From contig NZ_CP137079.1 of the NCBI RefSeq assembly GCF_033170155.1, positions 682,001 to 746,000 of the forward strand: a stretch of 64,000 nt of DNA, written 5' to 3'. Below the pieces are notes generated by a model that made no database searches, was not told where the DNA came from, and worked only from the letters and a program-made list of their open reading frames with translations. Below, piece by piece: positions 28,511 to 37,568 of this stretch (the stretch's first letter is position 1; every line of letters starts with the position of its first letter). Origin of the DNA: Raineyella sp. W15-4. GTDB lineage: Bacteria > Actinomycetota > Actinomycetes > Propionibacteriales > Propionibacteriaceae. A program made the translations under genes and the position numbers.

Positions 28511-28803
28511 TGGCGAACACCACCAGCGCAGCCGATCTGCGCCAGATGAGCCGTGAGGCCCTCAACGAGAAGGTCGTGGAGCTGAAGAAGGAGCTCTTCA
28601 ACCTCCGCTTCCAGCACGCGACCGGCCAGCTCGAGTCGCACGGCCGGCTGCGGGAGGTCCGCAAGGACATCGCCCGGATCTACACGGTGCTGCAGGAGCG
28701 CAACCTCGGGATCGTGGACGACCCGGACCAGGCCAAGGCGGACCCGGCCGACGAGGCCGCTGTGGCAACCCGAGCCGAGAAGGATGAGAAGGCAGACGCA
28801 TGA
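28510..28803 (+). CDS. rpmC: 50S ribosomal protein L29
   Basis: L29 lies near the tunnel exit next to L23. The first ~70 residues match L29 ([20 protein letters not shown]). The protein is 97 residues because of an acidic, Ala-rich tail. Its end overlaps rpsQ by four bases (ATGA). Confidence 0.96.
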   Translation: MANTTSAADLRQMSREALNEKVVELKKELFNLRFQHATGQLESHGRLREVRKDIARIYTVLQERNLGIVDDPDQAKADPADEAAVATRAEKDEKADA

Positions 28804-29087
28804 GCGAGCAGACCCAGACCGAGGCCGGCGCCGGTGAGCGCGGTCGCCGCAAGGTGCTGACCGGCTACGTCGTCAGCGACAAGATGCAGAAGACCATCGT
28901 CGTCACCGTCGAGGAGCGCAAGAAGCACTCCCTCTACGGCAAGGTGATGCGTCAGACCGCGCGGTACAAGGCCCACGACGAGAACAACGAGGCCGGCATC
29001 GGTGACCGCGTTCGGATCATGGAGACCCGCCCCACCTCGCGTACGAAGCGTTGGCGTCTCATCGAGATCGTCGAGAAGGCCAAGTAA
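28800..29087 (+). CDS. rpsQ: 30S ribosomal protein S17
   Basis: S17 is a primary 16S rRNA-binding protein with an OB fold. It is 95 residues with a ~15-residue extension before the conserved [18 protein letters not shown]. The motif [18 protein letters not shown] is intact. rplN follows after a 64-base gap with its own GGAGAT ribosome site, at the S10/spc junction. Confidence 0.97.
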   Translation: MSEQTQTEAGAGERGRRKVLTGYVVSDKMQKTIVVTVEERKKHSLYGKVMRQTARYKAHDENNEAGIGDRVRIMETRPTSRTKRWRLIEIVEKAK

Positions 29088-29151
29088 CCACATCGAGTTC
29101 CACCAGGCCCTCGGCAACGGGGGAACCGGTGGGACAACCAGGAGATAGAAG

Positions 29152-29520
29152 ATGATCCAGCAGGAGTCGCGACTGAAGGTCGCCGACAACACTGGTGCAA
29201 AGGAGTTGCTTTGCATCCGTGTTCTCGGTGGCTCCGGTCGTCGCTACGCCGGCCTCGGCGACACCATCGTCTGCACCGTGAAGGACGCCATCCCCGGTGG
29301 CAACGTCAAGAAGGGTGAGGTCGTCAAGGCCGTCGTGGTCCGTACCGTCAAGGAGACCCGTCGCCCCGACGGCTCGTACATCAAGTTCGACGAGAACGCC
29401 GCCGTCATCCTGAAGAACGACGGGGAGCCCCGCGGCACCCGCATCTTCGGCCCGGTCGGCCGTGAGCTGCGCGACAAGAAGTTCATGCGCATCATCTCGC
29501 TCGCTCCGGAGGTGATCTGA
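29152..29520 (+). CDS. rplN: 50S ribosomal protein L14
   Basis: L14 forms intersubunit bridges and binds RsfS. It is 122 residues with the classical [20 protein letters not shown] start and the [17 protein letters not shown] motif. It begins the spc-type gene block, one base before rplX. Confidence 0.97.
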   Translation: MIQQESRLKVADNTGAKELLCIRVLGGSGRRYAGLGDTIVCTVKDAIPGGNVKKGEVVKAVVVRTVKETRRPDGSYIKFDENAAVILKNDGEPRGTRIFGPVGRELRDKKFMRIISLAPEVI

Positions 29521-29521
29521 G

Positions 29522-29899
29522 ATGGCAGCCCAGAAGAAGCTCCATGTGAAGAAGGGTGACCGCGTCAAGGTCATCTCCGGCAAGGACAAGGGCACCGTCG
29601 GCGAGATCATCGCCGTCGACCCGACCCGCGAGCGGGTCACCGTGCAGGGTGTCAACATCGTCAAGCGCCACCTCACCGACCGCCAGTCCGGCGGCCGGGT
29701 CGAGAAGGGCGGCATCGTCTCGTCCGAGGCGCCGATCCATGTCTCGAACGTGCAGCCGGTGGTGAAGAAGGACGGCGCCGAGGTCGTCACCCGCATCGGC
29801 CACAAGCGCGAGAAGGTCACCCGGACCCGGGCCGACGGCTCGACGTACGAGGCCTATCGCAGCGTCCGGATCGCCAAGGCCACCGGGGAGGAGTTCTGA
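29522..29899 (+). CDS. rplX: 50S ribosomal protein L24
   Basis: L24 starts 50S assembly and lies near the tunnel exit. It is 125 residues with the KOW motif [20 protein letters not shown] and [10 protein letters not shown]. The stop overlaps the rplE ATG by one base. Confidence 0.97.
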   Translation: MAAQKKLHVKKGDRVKVISGKDKGTVGEIIAVDPTRERVTVQGVNIVKRHLTDRQSGGRVEKGGIVSSEAPIHVSNVQPVVKKDGAEVVTRIGHKREKVTRTRADGSTYEAYRSVRIAKATGEEF

Positions 29900-30528
29900 T
29901 GTCGCCGACCGCTACCGAGACCACCCACGTGGCGCCCCGGCTGAGGGCCAAGTACCGCGAGGAGATCGTCCCGGCACTGCAGGAGCAGTTCCGGTACGCC
30001 AACCCGATGCTGATCCCCGGTCTGGTGAAGATCACCGTGAACATGGGTGTCGGCGACGCCGCCCGTGACTCCAAGGTGATGGACGGTGCGCTCAAGGACC
30101 TGACCGCGATCACCGGTCAGAAGCCGCAGGTCACCAACGCCCGCAAGTCGATCGCCCAGTTCAAGCTCCGCGAGGGCCAGGCGATCGGCGCCCACGTCAC
30201 CCTGCGGGGCGACCGGATGTGGGAGTTCCTGGACCGGCTGCTCACCCTGGCGCTGCCGCGGATCCGCGACTTCCGCGGGCTGAACCAGTGGCAGTTCGAC
30301 GGCAAGGGCAACTACACCTTCGGTCTCACCGAGCAGGTGATGTTCCACGAGATCGACCAGGACAGGATCGACCGCACCCGTGGCATGGACATCACCGTCG
30401 TGACCTCGGCGGCCAATGACGAGGAGGGTCGGGCGCTGCTCAAGCAGCTCGGCTTCCCCTTCAACGACAACCCGAAGAAGGCCAGGGCCAAGGCCAAGGG
30501 CCCGCGCTACTCCCGTGGGAAGAAGTGA
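29899..30528 (+). CDS. rplE: 50S ribosomal protein L5
   Basis: L5 carries 5S rRNA into the central protuberance. It is 209 residues: a short N-terminal extension before [17 protein letters not shown], then the conserved [20 protein letters not shown] and [18 protein letters not shown], and a basic C-terminal tail. rpsN follows after 7 bases. Confidence 0.97.
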   Translation: MSPTATETTHVAPRLRAKYREEIVPALQEQFRYANPMLIPGLVKITVNMGVGDAARDSKVMDGALKDLTAITGQKPQVTNARKSIAQFKLREGQAIGAHVTLRGDRMWEFLDRLLTLALPRIRDFRGLNQWQFDGKGNYTFGLTEQVMFHEIDQDRIDRTRGMDITVVTSAANDEEGRALLKQLGFPFNDNPKKARAKAKGPRYSRGKK

Positions 30529-30535
30529 GTGACTG

Positions 30536-30721
30536 ATGGCAAAGACCGGTCTGAAGGTCAAGCAGTCCCGCAAGCCGAAGTTCGGCGTCCGGGCCTACAC
30601 CCGCTGCCAGAAGTGCGGCCGGCCGCACTCGGTGTACCGCAAGTTCGGCCTGTGCCGGGTGTGCCTCCGCGAGATGGCGCACAAGGGCGAGCTGCCGGGC
30701 GTCACCAAGTCGTCCTGGTGA
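30536..30721 (+). CDS. rpsN: 30S ribosomal protein S14, zinc type
   Basis: The 61-residue protein has zinc ligands C24-x2-C27 and C40-x2-C43 ([21 protein letters not shown]). It is thus the C+ (type Z) S14. Actinobacteria often keep a zinc-free paralogue elsewhere for zinc starvation; none is in this window. A 185-base gap with GC-rich dyads follows before rpsH. Confidence 0.97.
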   Translation: MAKTGLKVKQSRKPKFGVRAYTRCQKCGRPHSVYRKFGLCRVCLREMAHKGELPGVTKSSW

Positions 30722-30906
30722 GTCCCACGTACGCGGTGTGCACCGCCCCCGGGCCCCGGCTGCAGGCCGGGACCGGTGAGCGGGCGGGCGCCGCGTACGG
30801 GGGCCACTCACCGGCACCGCACCGCATCCCACGATTTTCAACTTCCACCGCCGCAGGTCCGGAGCACCGCCCCGGAAACCGCAGTGAGAAAGAGGCTTCC
30901 TGAGCC

Positions 30907-31314
30907 ATGAGCATGACCGATCCGATCGCAGACATGCTGACGCGTCTGCGTAACGCCAACCAGGCGTACCACGACGAGGCGTCGATGCCCCACTCGAAGA
31001 TCAAGGCGGGCATCGCCGAGATCCTCAAGCAGGAGGGCTACATCGCCGACTACGCGGTCACCGAACCCGCCGAGGGCGAGGTCGGCAAGACCCTGACCGT
31101 GACGCTGAAGTTCGGCGAGGAGCGCGAGCGTTCCATCGCCGGCGTCCGCCGCATCTCCAAGCCGGGTCTGCGGGTCTACGCCAAGTCGACCAACCTGCCG
31201 AAGGTCCTCGGGGGCCTGGGCATCGCCATCATCTCCACCTCGCAGGGTCTGCTGACCGACCGTGAGGCCAAGGCCAAGAGCGTGGGTGGGGAAGTCCTCG
31301 CCTACGTGTGGTGA
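30907..31314 (+). CDS. rpsH: 30S ribosomal protein S8
   Basis: S8 is a primary binder of the 16S central domain and the translational repressor of spc operons in other bacteria. It is 135 residues ([20 protein letters not shown]) with the C-terminal [13 protein letters not shown] motif. The ATG at 30907 is used; a second ATG two codons later is also possible. Confidence 0.97.
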   Translation: MSMTDPIADMLTRLRNANQAYHDEASMPHSKIKAGIAEILKQEGYIADYAVTEPAEGEVGKTLTVTLKFGEERERSIAGVRRISKPGLRVYAKSTNLPKVLGGLGIAIISTSQGLLTDREAKAKSVGGEVLAYVW

Positions 31315-31340
31315 CGGACGAGACCGAGAGGAGATAACAC

Positions 31341-31883
31341 ATGTCCCGAATCGGAAGGCTCCCGATCACCGTCCCGTCCGGCGTCGAGGTCACCCTCGAC
31401 GGCCAGCAGGTCACGGTCAAGGGTCCGAAGGGCGAGCTGGAGCACCGCGTCGCCGAGCCGATCACCATCAGCCGTAACGAGACCGGCGAGCTGGTCGTCG
31501 CGCGTCCGAACGACGAGCGTCTCAACCGGTCGCTGCACGGCCTGACCCGTACCCTGGTCAACAACATGGTCACCGGGGTGACCCAGGGCTACGTCAAGAA
31601 GCTCGAGATCCAGGGCGTCGGCTACCGCGTCCAGGCGAAGGGGCCGACCCAGCTCGAGTTCAGCCTCGGCTTCTCGCACCCGGTGATCGTCAACGCCCCG
31701 CAGGGCATCACCTTCACCGTCGAGAACCCGACGCACTTCGCGGTGCAGGGCATCGACAAGCAGCTGGTCGGTGAGGTCGCCGCCAACATCCGCAAGATCC
31801 GCAAGCCCGAGCCGTACAAGGGCAAGGGCGTCCGGTACGAGGGCGAGCATGTCCGCCGCAAGGCCGGAAAGGCAGGTAAGTGA
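31341..31883 (+). CDS. rplF: 50S ribosomal protein L6
   Basis: L6 lies near the factor-binding site. The protein is 180 residues with two duplicated domains; it starts [17 protein letters not shown] and contains the conserved GVGYRVQ and [13 protein letters not shown] motifs. Ribosome site GAGAGGAGA. Its stop lies at the rplR start. Confidence 0.97.
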   Translation: MSRIGRLPITVPSGVEVTLDGQQVTVKGPKGELEHRVAEPITISRNETGELVVARPNDERLNRSLHGLTRTLVNNMVTGVTQGYVKKLEIQGVGYRVQAKGPTQLEFSLGFSHPVIVNAPQGITFTVENPTHFAVQGIDKQLVGEVAANIRKIRKPEPYKGKGVRYEGEHVRRKAGKAGK

Positions 31884-31885
31884 CG

Positions 31886-32269
31886 ATGGGCATCTCCCTG
31901 ACGCACAACAAGAACACCGCGCCGAAGGCGGCGTCCAAGCAGCGCCGCCAGGTGCGCGGCCGGAAGAAGATCTTCGGCTCCGCCGACCGCCCCCGGCTGG
32001 TGGTGTCCCGGTCCGCCAAGCACATGTTCGTGCAGGTGATCGACGACACCCAGGGGCGTACGGTCGCGTCGGCGTCGACGATGGAAGCCGACCTTCGCGC
32101 GTTGGAGGGCGACAAGTCCGCCAAGGCCCGCCGGGTCGGGGCGCTCGTCGCCGAGCGGGCGAAGTCCGCGGGGGTCGAACACGTCGTGTTCGACCGCGCC
32201 GGCTACAAGTACCAGGGTCGTGTCGCTGCGCTCGCCGACGGTGCGCGCGAGGCCGGTCTGGACTTCTGA
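31886..32269 (+). CDS. rplR: 50S ribosomal protein L18
   Basis: L18 binds 5S rRNA with L5. The protein is about 127 residues, with [20 protein letters not shown] and the C-terminal [25 protein letters not shown] choose ATG 31886, which has AGG nine bases upstream; a GTG at 31880 overlapping the rplF stop is an equal alternative and would add two residues. Confidence 0.96.
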   Translation: MGISLTHNKNTAPKAASKQRRQVRGRKKIFGSADRPRLVVSRSAKHMFVQVIDDTQGRTVASASTMEADLRALEGDKSAKARRVGALVAERAKSAGVEHVVFDRAGYKYQGRVAALADGAREAGLDF

Positions 32270-32296
32270 CGGTACGACGAGAGGAATAGGAAAGCG

Positions 32297-32905
32297 ATGA
32301 GTGAGAACCAGGGCCGCAGTGGCGGCCGTGGCGAGCGTCGCGGCCGTGACGATCGTCGGGGCCGGAACACCGAGGACAAGAACCAGTTCATCGAGCGCGT
32401 GGTGACCATCAACCGGGTCGCCAAGGTCGTCAAGGGCGGCCGCCGCTTCAGCTTCACCGCGCTGGTCGTGGTGGGCGACGGCGACGGCACCGTCGGCATC
32501 GGCTACGGCAAGGCCAAGGAGGTGCCGGCGGCGATCGCCAAGGGTGTCGAGGAGGCGAAGAAGAACTTCTTCCGCGTCCCCCGGATCCAGAAGACGATCC
32601 CGCACCCGGTCCAGGGCGAGAAGGCCGCCGGTGTGGTCATGCTGCGCCCGGCCGCTCCCGGTACCGGTGTGATCGCCGGTGGCGCCGTCCGCGCCGTGCT
32701 GGAGTGCGCCGGCATCGCCGACGTGCTGGCCAAGTCCCTCGGATCGCCGAATGCGATCAACGTGGTGCACGCCACCGAGGCCGCGCTGAAGATGCTCGAG
32801 GAGCCCGAGGACGTCGCCAAGCGCCGCACCAAGGCCGTGCAGGACGTGGCCCCGGCCGCGCTGCTGCGGGCCCGCGACGAGGCGAAGCAGGAGGTGGCTT
32901 CCTGA
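32297..32905 (+). CDS. rpsE: 30S ribosomal protein S5
   Basis: S5 acts in decoding fidelity and lines the mRNA entry. It is 202 residues, with a charged Arg/Gly-rich N-terminal extension (about 1-35), then a dsRBD-like domain ([19 protein letters not shown]) and the [15 protein letters not shown] motif. The stop overlaps the rpmD start. Confidence 0.97.
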   Translation: MSENQGRSGGRGERRGRDDRRGRNTEDKNQFIERVVTINRVAKVVKGGRRFSFTALVVVGDGDGTVGIGYGKAKEVPAAIAKGVEEAKKNFFRVPRIQKTIPHPVQGEKAAGVVMLRPAAPGTGVIAGGAVRAVLECAGIADVLAKSLGSPNAINVVHATEAALKMLEEPEDVAKRRTKAVQDVAPAALLRARDEAKQEVAS

Positions 32906-33087
32906 TGGCGAAGCTGCAGATCACCCAGATCAAGGGTGTCGTCGGCGAGAAGCCGCAGATGGGGCGGACCCTGCGCGGTCTCGGGCTGCGCAAGATCGGC
33001 CAGTCCGTCGAGCAGCCCGACAACCCGGCGATCCGTGGCATGGTCCGTGCGGTCCGCCACCTGGTCACCGTAGAGGAGGTTGACTGA
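32905..33087 (+). CDS. rpmD: 50S ribosomal protein L30
   Basis: This 60-residue protein starts [17 protein letters not shown] at the ATG overlapping the rpsE stop (TGATG). The core [20 protein letters not shown] is typical of L30. It ends two bases before rplO. Confidence 0.96.
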   Translation: MAKLQITQIKGVVGEKPQMGRTLRGLGLRKIGQSVEQPDNPAIRGMVRAVRHLVTVEEVD

Positions 33088-33089
33088 CC

Positions 33090-33530
33090 ATGGCGATCAA
33101 GCTGCATGATCTCCAGCCGGCCCCCGGCGCCAAGCGCGACCGGATCCGGGTCGGCCGTGGTGAGGGCTCGAAGGGCAAGACCTCGGGCCGTGGCACCAAG
33201 GGCACCGGCGCTCGCAAGAACACCCCCGAGAACTTCGAGGGTGGCCAGATGCCGATGCACATGCGGGTCCCGAAGCTGCGCGGCTTCCGGAACCCGTTCC
33301 GGGTCGAGTACCAGGTGGTGAACCTGGAGAAGCTCGTCGCCCTCTACCCGGAGGGTGGCGAGGTGACCGTCGACGACCTGGTCGCCAAGGGCGCCGTCCG
33401 CGACGGCTGGCCGGTGAAGATCCTCGGCGCCGGCGAGTTGTCGGTCGCGCTGCAGGTCACCGTCGACAAGTACTCGGCCTCGGCCAAGCAGAAGATCGAG
33501 GCCGCCGGCGGCACCGCCACGACCCGCTGA
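33090..33530 (+). CDS. rplO: 50S ribosomal protein L15
   Basis: L15 is a late-assembly large-subunit protein. It is 146 residues, starting [17 protein letters not shown], with the Gly/Arg-rich [11 protein letters not shown] segment and the [13 protein letters not shown] motif. It is the last gene before the terminator at 33576; secY then has its own promoter region. Confidence 0.97.
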   Translation: MAIKLHDLQPAPGAKRDRIRVGRGEGSKGKTSGRGTKGTGARKNTPENFEGGQMPMHMRVPKLRGFRNPFRVEYQVVNLEKLVALYPEGGEVTVDDLVAKGAVRDGWPVKILGAGELSVALQVTVDKYSASAKQKIEAAGGTATTR

Positions 33531-33575
33531 TCCGCGCTCGACCAGGGCGCGTCCCTCAGACGAAGCGCCTGACAC

Positions 33576-33601
33576 AGGGCGGCTCCCTCGGGAGCCGCCC
33601 T
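33576..33601 (+). terminator. Terminator after rplO
   Basis: The arms AGGGCGGCTCCC (33576-33587) and GGGAGCCGCCCT (33590-33601) form up to 12 pairs (about 11 allowing for the loop), followed by TGTTGCGTTG. It closes the spc ribosomal block. Confidence 0.85.
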
Positions 33602-33835
33602 GTTGCGTTGTCGGGCGGGACCCCGGTCCGCCGACGGGCCGGTCCACCCGGGCAGGTCCCCGTCTGCTCGCCGTACGGATGCCTTGCGTCCGGGACCGGT
33701 TTGCCGTCGGGGCGGTAGCAGACAAGACTGATACAGTCACTGGGCACGCCTATGTGGGTGTGATGTCCGCGCGGGTGGTCCCGGCCTGGACCGGTCCGCC
33801 CCGGGCGTGTCGTCGTCGTACAAGAGAGGGGCACG
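33602..33835 (+). promoter_or_regulatory. secY leader with extended -10 promoter
   Basis: No gene is visible in the 305-base rplO-secY gap. After the rplO terminator it contains TGATACAGT (33729-33737), an extended -10 element, without a convincing -35. The remaining ~95 bases would be the secY leader, ending in GAGAGGG before the start. Confidence 0.45.
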
Positions 33836-35140
33836 GTGCTCTCCGCATTCACCAATGCCTTCCGGACACCCGATCTTCGGAACAAGATCCTCTTCACGAT
33901 GGGGATCATCATCATCTTCCGGCTCGGGTCGGCGATCCCCATCCCGAACGTCAACGTCCAGCAGGTCGACACCTGCCGGGCGATGGCCACCGGTGGGGCG
34001 GCCGGCTTCGCCTCGATGCTGAACATGTTCTCCGGCGGGGCGTTGCTGAAGCTGGCGATCTTCGCCCTCGGCGTGATGCCGTACATCACCTCGTCGATCA
34101 TCCTGCAGCTGCTCACCGTGGTGATCCCGCGGCTGGAGGCGCTGCGCAAGGAGGGCGGCCAGGGCCAGGAGAAGATCACCCAGTACACCCGGTACCTGAC
34201 CATCCTGCTGGCGATCATGCAGTCCACCGCCTTCGTCACCCTCGCGGTCAACGACCAGCTGATCCCCGGCTGCACCGGGCTGGTCTACAACTCCGGGCTG
34301 TTCCCGATCATCGTGATGATCCTGACCATGACGGCCGGCACCAGCCTGGTGATGTGGCTCGGCGAGCTGATCACCGAGAAGGGCGTCGGCAACGGCATGT
34401 CCGTGCTGATCTTCACCTCGGTCGCGGCGCAGTTCCCCAACGGCCTCGCCTCGGTGCGCCAGTCCCGGCCCGGCTCGCAGGGCTGGGTGATCATGGGTCT
34501 GGTGATCCTGGTCGGTCTCGCCGTGATGGCCGCGGTGGTCTTCATCGAGCAGGGCCAGCGGCGGATCGGTGTGCAGTACGCCAAGAAGATGATCGGCGGC
34601 AAGCTGCGGGGCGGCACCTCGACGTACATCCCGGTCAAGGTGAACCAGGCCGGCGTCATCCCGGTCATCTTCGCCTCGTCGATGCTCTACCTGCCGGTGC
34701 TGTTCTCGACCTTCCGGCCGACGGGTGCCGCCGCCCAGTGGGTGAGCAAGTACTTCGGCTCGATGTCGCACCCGGTGTACGTCATCACCTATGCGGTGCT
34801 GATCATCTTCTTCGCCTACTTCTACGTGGCGATCACCTTCAACACCGAGGAGATCGCCGACAACATGAAGAAGTACGGCGGCTTCATCCCCGGCATCCGG
34901 GCCGGCCGGCCGACGGAGAAGTACCTCTCCTACGTGCTCAGCCGACTCACCGCGCCCGGGTCGCTCTACCTGGCGCTGATCGCGCTGATCCCGTCGGTGG
35001 CGTTCATCCTCTTCCAGGCCAACCAGAACTTCCCGTTCGGCGGCACCTCGTTGTTGATCATCGTGGGCGTCGGCCTGGACACCATCAAACAGATCGAATC
35101 CAAGCTCCAGCAGCACAACTACGAAGGGTTCCTACGATGA
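33836..35140 (+). CDS. secY: Preprotein translocase subunit SecY
   Basis: SecY is the channel of the Sec translocon. It is 434 residues with ten predicted transmembrane helices, from a GTG start ([18 protein letters not shown]) with GAGAGGG upstream. The conserved cytoplasmic loops [12 protein letters not shown] and the C-terminal [13 protein letters not shown] are present. The stop overlaps the adk start (ATGA), indicating coupling. Confidence 0.97.
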   Translation: MLSAFTNAFRTPDLRNKILFTMGIIIIFRLGSAIPIPNVNVQQVDTCRAMATGGAAGFASMLNMFSGGALLKLAIFALGVMPYITSSIILQLLTVVIPRLEALRKEGGQGQEKITQYTRYLTILLAIMQSTAFVTLAVNDQLIPGCTGLVYNSGLFPIIVMILTMTAGTSLVMWLGELITEKGVGNGMSVLIFTSVAAQFPNGLASVRQSRPGSQGWVIMGLVILVGLAVMAAVVFIEQGQRRIGVQYAKKMIGGKLRGGTSTYIPVKVNQAGVIPVIFASSMLYLPVLFSTFRPTGAAAQWVSKYFGSMSHPVYVITYAVLIIFFAYFYVAITFNTEEIADNMKKYGGFIPGIRAGRPTEKYLSYVLSRLTAPGSLYLALIALIPSVAFILFQANQNFPFGGTSLLIIVGVGLDTIKQIESKLQQHNYEGFLR

Positions 35141-35709
35141 GGCTCCTGATCATGGGCCCGCCCGGAGCGGGCAAGGGCACGCAGGCCAAGGGCATCGCCG
35201 CCCGCTACGGCATCCCGGCGATCTCGACCGGCGACATCTTCCGGACGAACGTGAAGAACGAGACCCCGCTGGGCCTCAAGGTCAAGGAGATCATGGCCTC
35301 CGGCGGCTACGTCGGCGATGACATCACCAACGGGTTGGTCCGCAACCGGCTGGCCGAGGAGGACGCCAAGACCGGCTTCCTGCTCGACGGCTACCCGCGG
35401 ACCCTCGCCCAGGTGGAGGCGCTCGACGGGATGCTCACCGAGCTCGGGGTAGCGCTCGACGCGGTCGTCTCGCTCACCGCGGACACCGACGAGGTGGTCG
35501 GCCGGCTGCTGAAGCGGGCCGAGATCGAGGGCCGGGCCGACGACAACGAGGAGACGATCCGGACCCGGCTGCGGGTCTACGACGAGGAGACCGCCCCGCT
35601 GCTGGCCAGCTACGCCGAGCGCGGGCTGGTCGTCGAGGTGGACGGCCTCGGCACCGTCGACGAGGTCGGGCAGCGGATCGCCGCCGCGCTCGACGCCGAG
35701 AAGGTCTGA
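35137..35709 (+). CDS. adk: Adenylate kinase
   Basis: It converts ATP + AMP to 2 ADP. The protein is 190 residues, with the P-loop GPPGAGKGT (7-15), the AMP site STGDIFR and the LID-side [12 protein letters not shown]. The LID is the short form ([14 protein letters not shown]), as usual in actinobacteria, without zinc cysteines. It is translationally coupled to secY and directly followed by map. Confidence 0.97.
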   Translation: MRLLIMGPPGAGKGTQAKGIAARYGIPAISTGDIFRTNVKNETPLGLKVKEIMASGGYVGDDITNGLVRNRLAEEDAKTGFLLDGYPRTLAQVEALDGMLTELGVALDAVVSLTADTDEVVGRLLKRAEIEGRADDNEETIRTRLRVYDEETAPLLASYAERGLVVEVDGLGTVDEVGQRIAAALDAEKV

Positions 35710-36555
35710 GTGTTTCTCAGCAGTCGCGGCATCGAGCTGAAGACCGACGACCAGCTCCGGCTGATGCGGAGGGCGGGACTGGTCGTCGCAGACCTGCTCG
35801 ACACCATCACCGCGCAGGCCCGCCCCGGCGTGACCCTGCGCGAACTGGACCGGATCGGGCGCGAGACGCTGGCCCGGCACGGCGCGGCGTCGAACTTCCT
35901 GGAGTACGGCGCCGACTCCCACGGCGAGGGCGGCTTCAAGGGCGTCGTCTGCCTGTCGGTCAACGAGGTGATCGTCCACGGGATGCCCACCGACTACCCG
36001 CTGCAGGACGGTGACATCCTGTCGGTCGACGGCGGCGCCATCCTGGACGGCTGGCACGGGGACTCGGCCCGGACGGTCCAGATCGGCACCCCGGTCGCGG
36101 CGCGGCAGACGCTCAGCGACGTCACCGAGGGCGCGATGTGGGCAGGGATCGCCGCCGCCCACCTCAACGGCCGGATCGGTGACGTCGGCGCCGCCGTCGA
36201 GGCGTACGTCGAGGGCGCCGGCCCGTACGGCATCGTCCGGGAGTACGTCGGGCACGGCATCGGCACCGCGATGCACCAGCCGCCGGACGTGCCGAACTAC
36301 GGCCGGGCCGGCAAGGGGCCGCGGATCAGCCGTGGGATGGCCTTCTGCGTCGAGCCGATGGTGACCCTCGGGTCGCCGGACAACGCCGTGCTCGACGACG
36401 ACTGGACCGTCGTCACCCTCGACGCCAGCTCGGCTGCGCACTGGGAGCACACCATCACCTGCACCCCGAAGGGCCTCTGGGTGCTGACCGCCCCGGACGG
36501 CGGCGAGGAGATGCTCGGCCGCCTCGGCGTGCCCTTCGGCCCGCTCGCCGACTGA
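35710..36555 (+). CDS. map: Methionine aminopeptidase, type I
   Basis: The enzyme removes N-terminal methionine from nascent proteins. It is 281 residues with the five metal ligands D107, D118, H182, E215 and E246 and the substrate His H90 (in IVHGMPTDY). The GTG start follows the adk stop with no spacing, so translation is likely coupled. In relatives infA comes next; here 15 kb of other genes intervene. Confidence 0.96.
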   Translation: MFLSSRGIELKTDDQLRLMRRAGLVVADLLDTITAQARPGVTLRELDRIGRETLARHGAASNFLEYGADSHGEGGFKGVVCLSVNEVIVHGMPTDYPLQDGDILSVDGGAILDGWHGDSARTVQIGTPVAARQTLSDVTEGAMWAGIAAAHLNGRIGDVGAAVEAYVEGAGPYGIVREYVGHGIGTAMHQPPDVPNYGRAGKGPRISRGMAFCVEPMVTLGSPDNAVLDDDWTVVTLDASSAAHWEHTITCTPKGLWVLTAPDGGEEMLGRLGVPFGPLAD

Positions 36556-36671
36556 ACGGCCGCCGTACGCCGCCCGGCCCGCCGGCGGGTGGTGCCGGCG
36601 GCGACCGGATGGCACACTGGGCTGACATGGTCCGCGGGTAAGGGTGCGGACCGGATGCACCGGGAGGCCCC

Positions 36672-37472
36672 GTGCCCCGAGACGACGACCACGGCCAGGA
36701 CCGCGATCCGTGGCGGCCGCTGCCGCACCGGGCGGGCGAACATCTCGGCCGTGACCTGCCCCCGGAGCCGTCACCGCTGGAGGTGATGGAGCTGATCGAG
36801 CGGCTGCGGACCCTGATCGCCCACTACTCCGGCGGATCGTACGAGATCGATCCGGCCGATCCGCTGGCCCGGGAAGCCTGCTGGGCGTTGGCCGCGGTCC
36901 TGGAGGACAAGCCGGTCCGGGACCCGGCCGAGGTGACCGCACTGTGGTACGTGGCCCGGCGGTACGCCGAGACCGGCGCCTCGCCGCGTCGGCTGGGCAA
37001 GGTCCTCGAACCGGCCGTCGTCTGGCTGTCCCCGGCCGACGAGACCGGCCTGCCGATCCGGTCCCGGTTCGCCGGGTGGATGGTGCGCTGCGGTGGGGAG
37101 CGCAGCCGGTTCGGCCCGCTGCGTGCCGCGGAGATCTACCGCACCCTGGTGCCCACCCTCTCCGGCCACGGGGTCAGCCGCGCCCGCCCGATCGAGATCT
37201 GGCAGGAGACCCTCACCGGCCTGTCCGGGCTGTGCCGGTGGGCCGGGGGCGCGCGGGGGAGACACGGAACGATCGGGCTGGAGGCCGGTCTGGCGTACGC
37301 GCGACTGGCCGCCCAGGTCGGGCGGCGGGCCGAGGCCGTGGCCTGCCTCGGCGAGCTGCACCGACAGCTGCGGAAGCCGGCCCCCGGCGAGGGACCGCAC
37401 CCGAGCACCGCGCTGACCCTGCTGGACATCGAACTCGACCTGCGGATCCTGGACGCCGACCTGCCGGACTGA
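36672..37472 (+). CDS. Uncharacterised protein
   Basis: I do not recognise this 266-residue protein. It starts at GTG (MPRDDDHGQDRDPWRPLPHR) with GGGAGG upstream. The first ~35 residues are charged and Pro-rich. The remainder is Ala/Leu/Arg-rich, predicted helical and without signal peptide or membrane helix; a repeat-type helical fold is possible (AGLAYARLAAQVGRRAEAVACLGELH looks TPR-like). Codon use is like its neighbours, which supports a real gene. It ends at a repeat-containing terminator. Confidence 0.7.
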   Translation: MPRDDDHGQDRDPWRPLPHRAGEHLGRDLPPEPSPLEVMELIERLRTLIAHYSGGSYEIDPADPLAREACWALAAVLEDKPVRDPAEVTALWYVARRYAETGASPRRLGKVLEPAVVWLSPADETGLPIRSRFAGWMVRCGGERSRFGPLRAAEIYRTLVPTLSGHGVSRARPIEIWQETLTGLSGLCRWAGGARGRHGTIGLEAGLAYARLAAQVGRRAEAVACLGELHRQLRKPAPGEGPHPSTALTLLDIELDLRILDADLPD

Positions 37473-37521
37473 GCGGTGCCCCCGGCGAACGGAGCGGTGC
37501 CCGCAGGACGGAGCGGTGCCC
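37471..37521 (+). repeat. Three tandem GAGCGGTGCCC copies
   Basis: The 11-mer GAGCGGTGCCC occurs at 37471, 37492 and 37511, starting on the stop codon of the preceding gene. The third copy is the left arm of the terminator at 37513-37548, so any copy could pair with the same right arm. Confidence 0.7.
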
Positions 37522-37548
37522 CGGAAGCCCAGGCTCCCGGGGCACCGC
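37513..37548 (+). terminator. Terminator after the uncharacterised gene
   Basis: GCGGTGCCCCGG (37513-37524) pairs perfectly with 37537-37548 across a 12-nt loop. It lies between convergent genes and ends 20 bases before the 3' end of the cysteine desulfurase gene, so it may serve both. Confidence 0.75.
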
Positions 37549-37568
37549 AGCGTACGGTCCCGCTCAGC

